This document shows positions 61,699 through 64,000 of a stretch of 64,000 nucleotides of DNA, one piece after another (within the stretch, counting starts at the first letter, position 1; the number at the start of each line of letters is the position of its first letter). Source of the DNA: DAOUJI01 sp965197415 (lineage in GTDB: Bacteria; Chloroflexota; Dehalococcoidia; Lucifugimonadales; JAGWBF01); NCBI GenBank assembly GCA_965197415.1, contig OZ240207.1:310001-374000 (forward strand). The letters run 5' to 3'. The notes under the pieces are model-generated. The model saw nothing but the letters and a program-made list of their open reading frames with translations. It did no database searches and was not told the DNA's origin. Position numbers and translations under genes: made by a program.

Positions 61699-63090
61699 AT
61701 GGCCCAGACCGTCGGACCCGACCTCACCAGAGACCTGTCTAAATTCTACTCGGAACTCAGCTACGAAGACCTGTCGCCCGAAACGGTGGACTCGGCGAAG
61801 TACTTCTGCCTGGACTATCTCGCAATGGCTCTGCGGGGCGCCGTCAGCGATTCCTCCGAGGTGATGCAACGGGGCGTGGACATCCTGAGCGGCCCAGGAA
61901 ACGGCGTGGTCGCAGGAACGTCCAAGAAGGTGTTGCCCCAATACGCCGCCCTGGCCAACGGGTGCGCCGCCCACAGCCTGGAGATGGACGACACTGCCAA
62001 CGACGCCTCCATGCACCCCGGAGCCGTGGCATATCCCGCCGCGTTCGCATGCGGCGACATGACGCCGGTGAGTGGCCGGGACCTCATCACCGCCGTTACG
62101 GCTGGGTACGACCTGATGGTGCGGCTCGGCCACGCTTTGGACCCTCGCAAGCACTACGGCCGAGGCTTCCACCCCACGGGCACCTGCGGCACGTTTGGAG
62201 CAGCGCTCATAGGCGCCCATCTCTACAAGCTGGACGCCCTTCACACAGCGTGGTCCATGGGAATAGCGGGCAGCCAGGCGGCGGGTTCCCATCAGTACTT
62301 GGCTGACGGCGCTTGGACCAAGCGGATGCACCCCGGCTGGGCGGCCCACAACGGCGTGGTGGCGGCTACATTGGCCAAAGAGGGCTACACAGGCCCCATG
62401 GAGATTATCGAGGGCAAGAGCGGGTTCCTCCACGCCTACTCCGACGACGTGGACCACAACGATGTTTCAGACGGCCTGGGGGACTGGTATTACATAGACA
62501 AGACCAGTATCAAGCCCCATTCCTGCTGCCGCTACAACCAGGGGCCCATCGACTGCATACTGGAGCTGGTCGCTGACCATGGCCTGACGACCTCGGACGT
62601 GGACAAGATAAGGGTGGGAATGTTGGAAGCCGGAATGGACATCGTGGCCAACCCGGTGGACTACAAGAAAAACCCCAAGACCCTGGTGGACGCCCAGTTC
62701 TCCATGCCCTTCAGCGCCGCAGTGGCCTTAACCCACGGTAAGGTTTCCCTGAACGAATACACCCAGGAGATGCTGGACGATCCGGGAATAAAGGACTTGA
62801 TGTCCCGCACCGAGTGTGTGGAAGACCCGGCGCTTGAGGTGGACTACCCCAGCAAGTGGCCCTCCTGGGTCGAGATAGACACCAAGGACGGGCGCACGGT
62901 GCGTTCGGACGTGGAATACCCTAAGGGAGACCCGCAGAACCCTCTTAGTTGGGACGAGTTGAAGGACAAGTTCCGCACATTGACCCAGACGGTCATTTCT
63001 TCCGAGCGACAAGAGGAAATCATCAAGGTCGTCGAGTCCCTGGAAAGCGTGGAAGACATCCGCGTCTTGTCCAATCTGACCTCAGTGTAG
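61699..63090 (+). CDS. MmgE/PrpD family protein
   Basis: 463 residues, full length for the family (2-methylcitrate dehydratase and cis-aconitate decarboxylase relatives). It has the LANGCAAHSLEMDDT motif (about 89), HPGAVAYPAAFA (about 105), the HPTGTCGTFGAA segment (about 156) and the KPHSCCRYNQGPIDC region (about 273). AAGGGGG lies upstream of the ATG. It is followed seven bases later by a CaiB/BaiF gene, suggesting coenzyme-A activation of a carboxylic acid and its isomerisation or dehydration. Confidence 0.9.
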   Translation: MAQTVGPDLTRDLSKFYSELSYEDLSPETVDSAKYFCLDYLAMALRGAVSDSSEVMQRGVDILSGPGNGVVAGTSKKVLPQYAALANGCAAHSLEMDDTANDASMHPGAVAYPAAFACGDMTPVSGRDLITAVTAGYDLMVRLGHALDPRKHYGRGFHPTGTCGTFGAALIGAHLYKLDALHTAWSMGIAGSQAAGSHQYLADGAWTKRMHPGWAAHNGVVAATLAKEGYTGPMEIIEGKSGFLHAYSDDVDHNDVSDGLGDWYYIDKTSIKPHSCCRYNQGPIDCILELVADHGLTTSDVDKIRVGMLEAGMDIVANPVDYKKNPKTLVDAQFSMPFSAAVALTHGKVSLNEYTQEMLDDPGIKDLMSRTECVEDPALEVDYPSKWPSWVEIDTKDGRTVRSDVEYPKGDPQNPLSWDELKDKFRTLTQTVISSERQEEIIKVVESLESVEDIRVLSNLTSV

Positions 63091-63096
63091 GCCTCT

Positions 63097-64000
63097 GTGT
63101 CGAAAGCGGGCGGTCCCCTAGACGGAATTCGGGTCCTGGACCTGTCCCAGGCCCTGGCTGGGCCTATGTCAACCAGGCTTCTGGCTGACCTGGGCGCTCA
63201 GGTGATAAAAGTGGAGCCGCCCAGGACTGGAGAGGCCTCCAGGGGTATGGGCACCACCTTCACCAATGGTGAGAGCCACTACTACATGACCTTCAACCGG
63301 AACAAGGACGGCCTCACCCTGGACCTGCGCTCCGAGCGCGGACGGGCTGTCTTCTACGATCTGGTGCGCATCTCCGACGTGGTGCTGGACAACTTCCGTC
63401 CGGGCGTCACAGAGCGTCTGGGAGTCGATTACGAGACAGTCCGCAAGATCAACCCGACTATCGTCTGCTGCTCCGTGTCCGGGTTCGGAAGAGACGGCCC
63501 TTATCGAGACCGGCCAGCTTTCGATTCGGTGGTGCAGGCCCTGTCGGGCGCCATGAGCGTGACGGGAGAGCCCGGCGGAGACCCGGCAGTGATGGGTTTC
63601 GCCGTAACGGACATCGGAGGCGGCTACGGAGCGGCGGTGGGCGTACTGTCGGCCCTGCTGGCCCGTGAACGCACCGGAGAGGGCCAACGCCTGGACCTCA
63701 GCCTGCTGGATATTCTATTGACCTTCCAAGGGCACTTGTCGGAGACGTACCTGGGCGGAGGGAGGGTGCCCACGGCGGGCGGGTCGGTCCAGTCAGCCAA
63801 CCTGCCCAACGGCGCCTTCAAGACCAGCGACGGGAAGTACGTGCAGATTCACTGCGCCACTCAGAAGTTCTACGAGGAGCTTGCCAGGCAGCTGGCCGTT
63901 CTGGTAGACGGGTGCCAACATCTCGTTGACGACGATAGATTCATCACTCTGGCTGGCAGGCAAAAGAACTGGCCGGAGCTTAAGTCGGCTTTAGAGAAAG
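63097..64000 (+). CDS. CaiB/BaiF family CoA-transferase (cut by window end)
   Basis: The frame is open from GTG 63097 to the edge, giving 301 residues of a normal roughly 400. It begins with LDGIRVLDLSQALAGPM and ADLGAQVIKVEPP. The NRNKDGLTLDLRSERG segment, DNFRPGVTERLG, SGFGRDGPYRDRPAFD and AVTDIGGGYGA (the last with the catalytic Asp) are in family order. It moves CoA between acids. It follows MmgE/PrpD after seven bases, so the two are one transcript. Confidence 0.93.
   Translation, partial: MSKAGGPLDGIRVLDLSQALAGPMSTRLLADLGAQVIKVEPPRTGEASRGMGTTFTNGESHYYMTFNRNKDGLTLDLRSERGRAVFYDLVRISDVVLDNFRPGVTERLGVDYETVRKINPTIVCCSVSGFGRDGPYRDRPAFDSVVQALSGAMSVTGEPGGDPAVMGFAVTDIGGGYGAAVGVLSALLARERTGEGQRLDLSLLDILLTFQGHLSETYLGGGRVPTAGGSVQSANLPNGAFKTSDGKYVQIHCATQKFYEELARQLAVLVDGCQHLVDDDRFITLAGRQKNWPELKSALEK

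Noticed and set aside
1..64000. CRISPR array, prophage, insertion sequence or integrase
   Set aside because: I found no regularly spaced direct repeats, phage structural genes, transposase or integrase frames in the window.

Overview
This window is GC-rich bacterial chromosome with very short intergenic gaps and many ATGA or TAATG stop/start overlaps. The gene content points to the Chloroflexota, and most specifically to a SAR202-like (Dehalococcoidia-related) lineage. The reasons are five separate luciferase-like flavin-dependent monooxygenases (LLM family), many MFS and dipeptide-type ABC transporters with P/T-rich lipoprotein linkers, and catabolic genes such as enoyl-CoA hydratase, P450, CaiB/BaiF, MmgE/PrpD and HpcH/HpaI. 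This assignment is inferred from gene content; no rRNA is present to test it.

Layout. (1) 114-6562, minus strand: a tightly coupled seven-gene operon running unknown protein, TyrA-like dehydrogenase, aroA, gmk, ABC-2 exporter ATPase and permease, lipA. (2) 6754-18752: a NYN/LOTUS protein, a degenerate type II dehydroquinase-like protein, two MFS transporters, an alpha/beta hydrolase, and at 11255-12661 a lipoprotein gene with two in-frame TGA codons. These are followed by a GNAT, a glycosyltransferase, a PH-domain protein, a frameshifted DUF3179 gene and ccdA. (3) 19033-23880: a carbon/NADPH operon of soluble transhydrogenase, phosphoglucose isomerase, HAD phosphatase and 6-phosphogluconate dehydrogenase. 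(4) 24031-34083: LLM oxidoreductases, cupin, enoyl-CoA hydratase, a PhoB/PhoR-like two-component system, P450 and MFS. (5) 34254-57832: a peptide/opine-type ABC importer island with four substrate-binding lipoproteins and four DppB/DppC permease pairs, but only one DppD/DppF ATPase pair, interspersed with catabolic enzymes. (6) 57907-64000: tRNA-Thr(CGU), a BrnT/BrnA toxin-antitoxin pair, a hydroxyacid dehydrogenase, an LLM enzyme, a dolichol-phosphate-mannose-synthase-like glycosyltransferase, MmgE/PrpD and a CaiB/BaiF gene cut by the window end.

The most striking item is the 11255-12661 gene. Read through its two TGA codons it is one 468-residue lipoprotein with two TlpA/AhpC-like thioredoxin-fold domains. 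In both, TGA replaces the first cysteine of a W-C-P-H-C active site, giving U-P-H-C. Each TGA is followed by an identical hairpin whose loop guanine lies 18 nt downstream, as expected for a bacterial SECIS element. TGA is used as an ordinary stop throughout the rest of the window, so general recoding is unlikely. A double-selenocysteine surface thioredoxin of this architecture is, to my knowledge, not a standard described family. A ccdA gene about 5 kb away could supply electrons across the membrane.

Other points of note are two shikimate-pathway homologues with canonical active-site residues replaced, a nearly identical 327-nt linker cassette shared by two otherwise diverged binding proteins, and a common promoter architecture in front of all four binding-protein genes.
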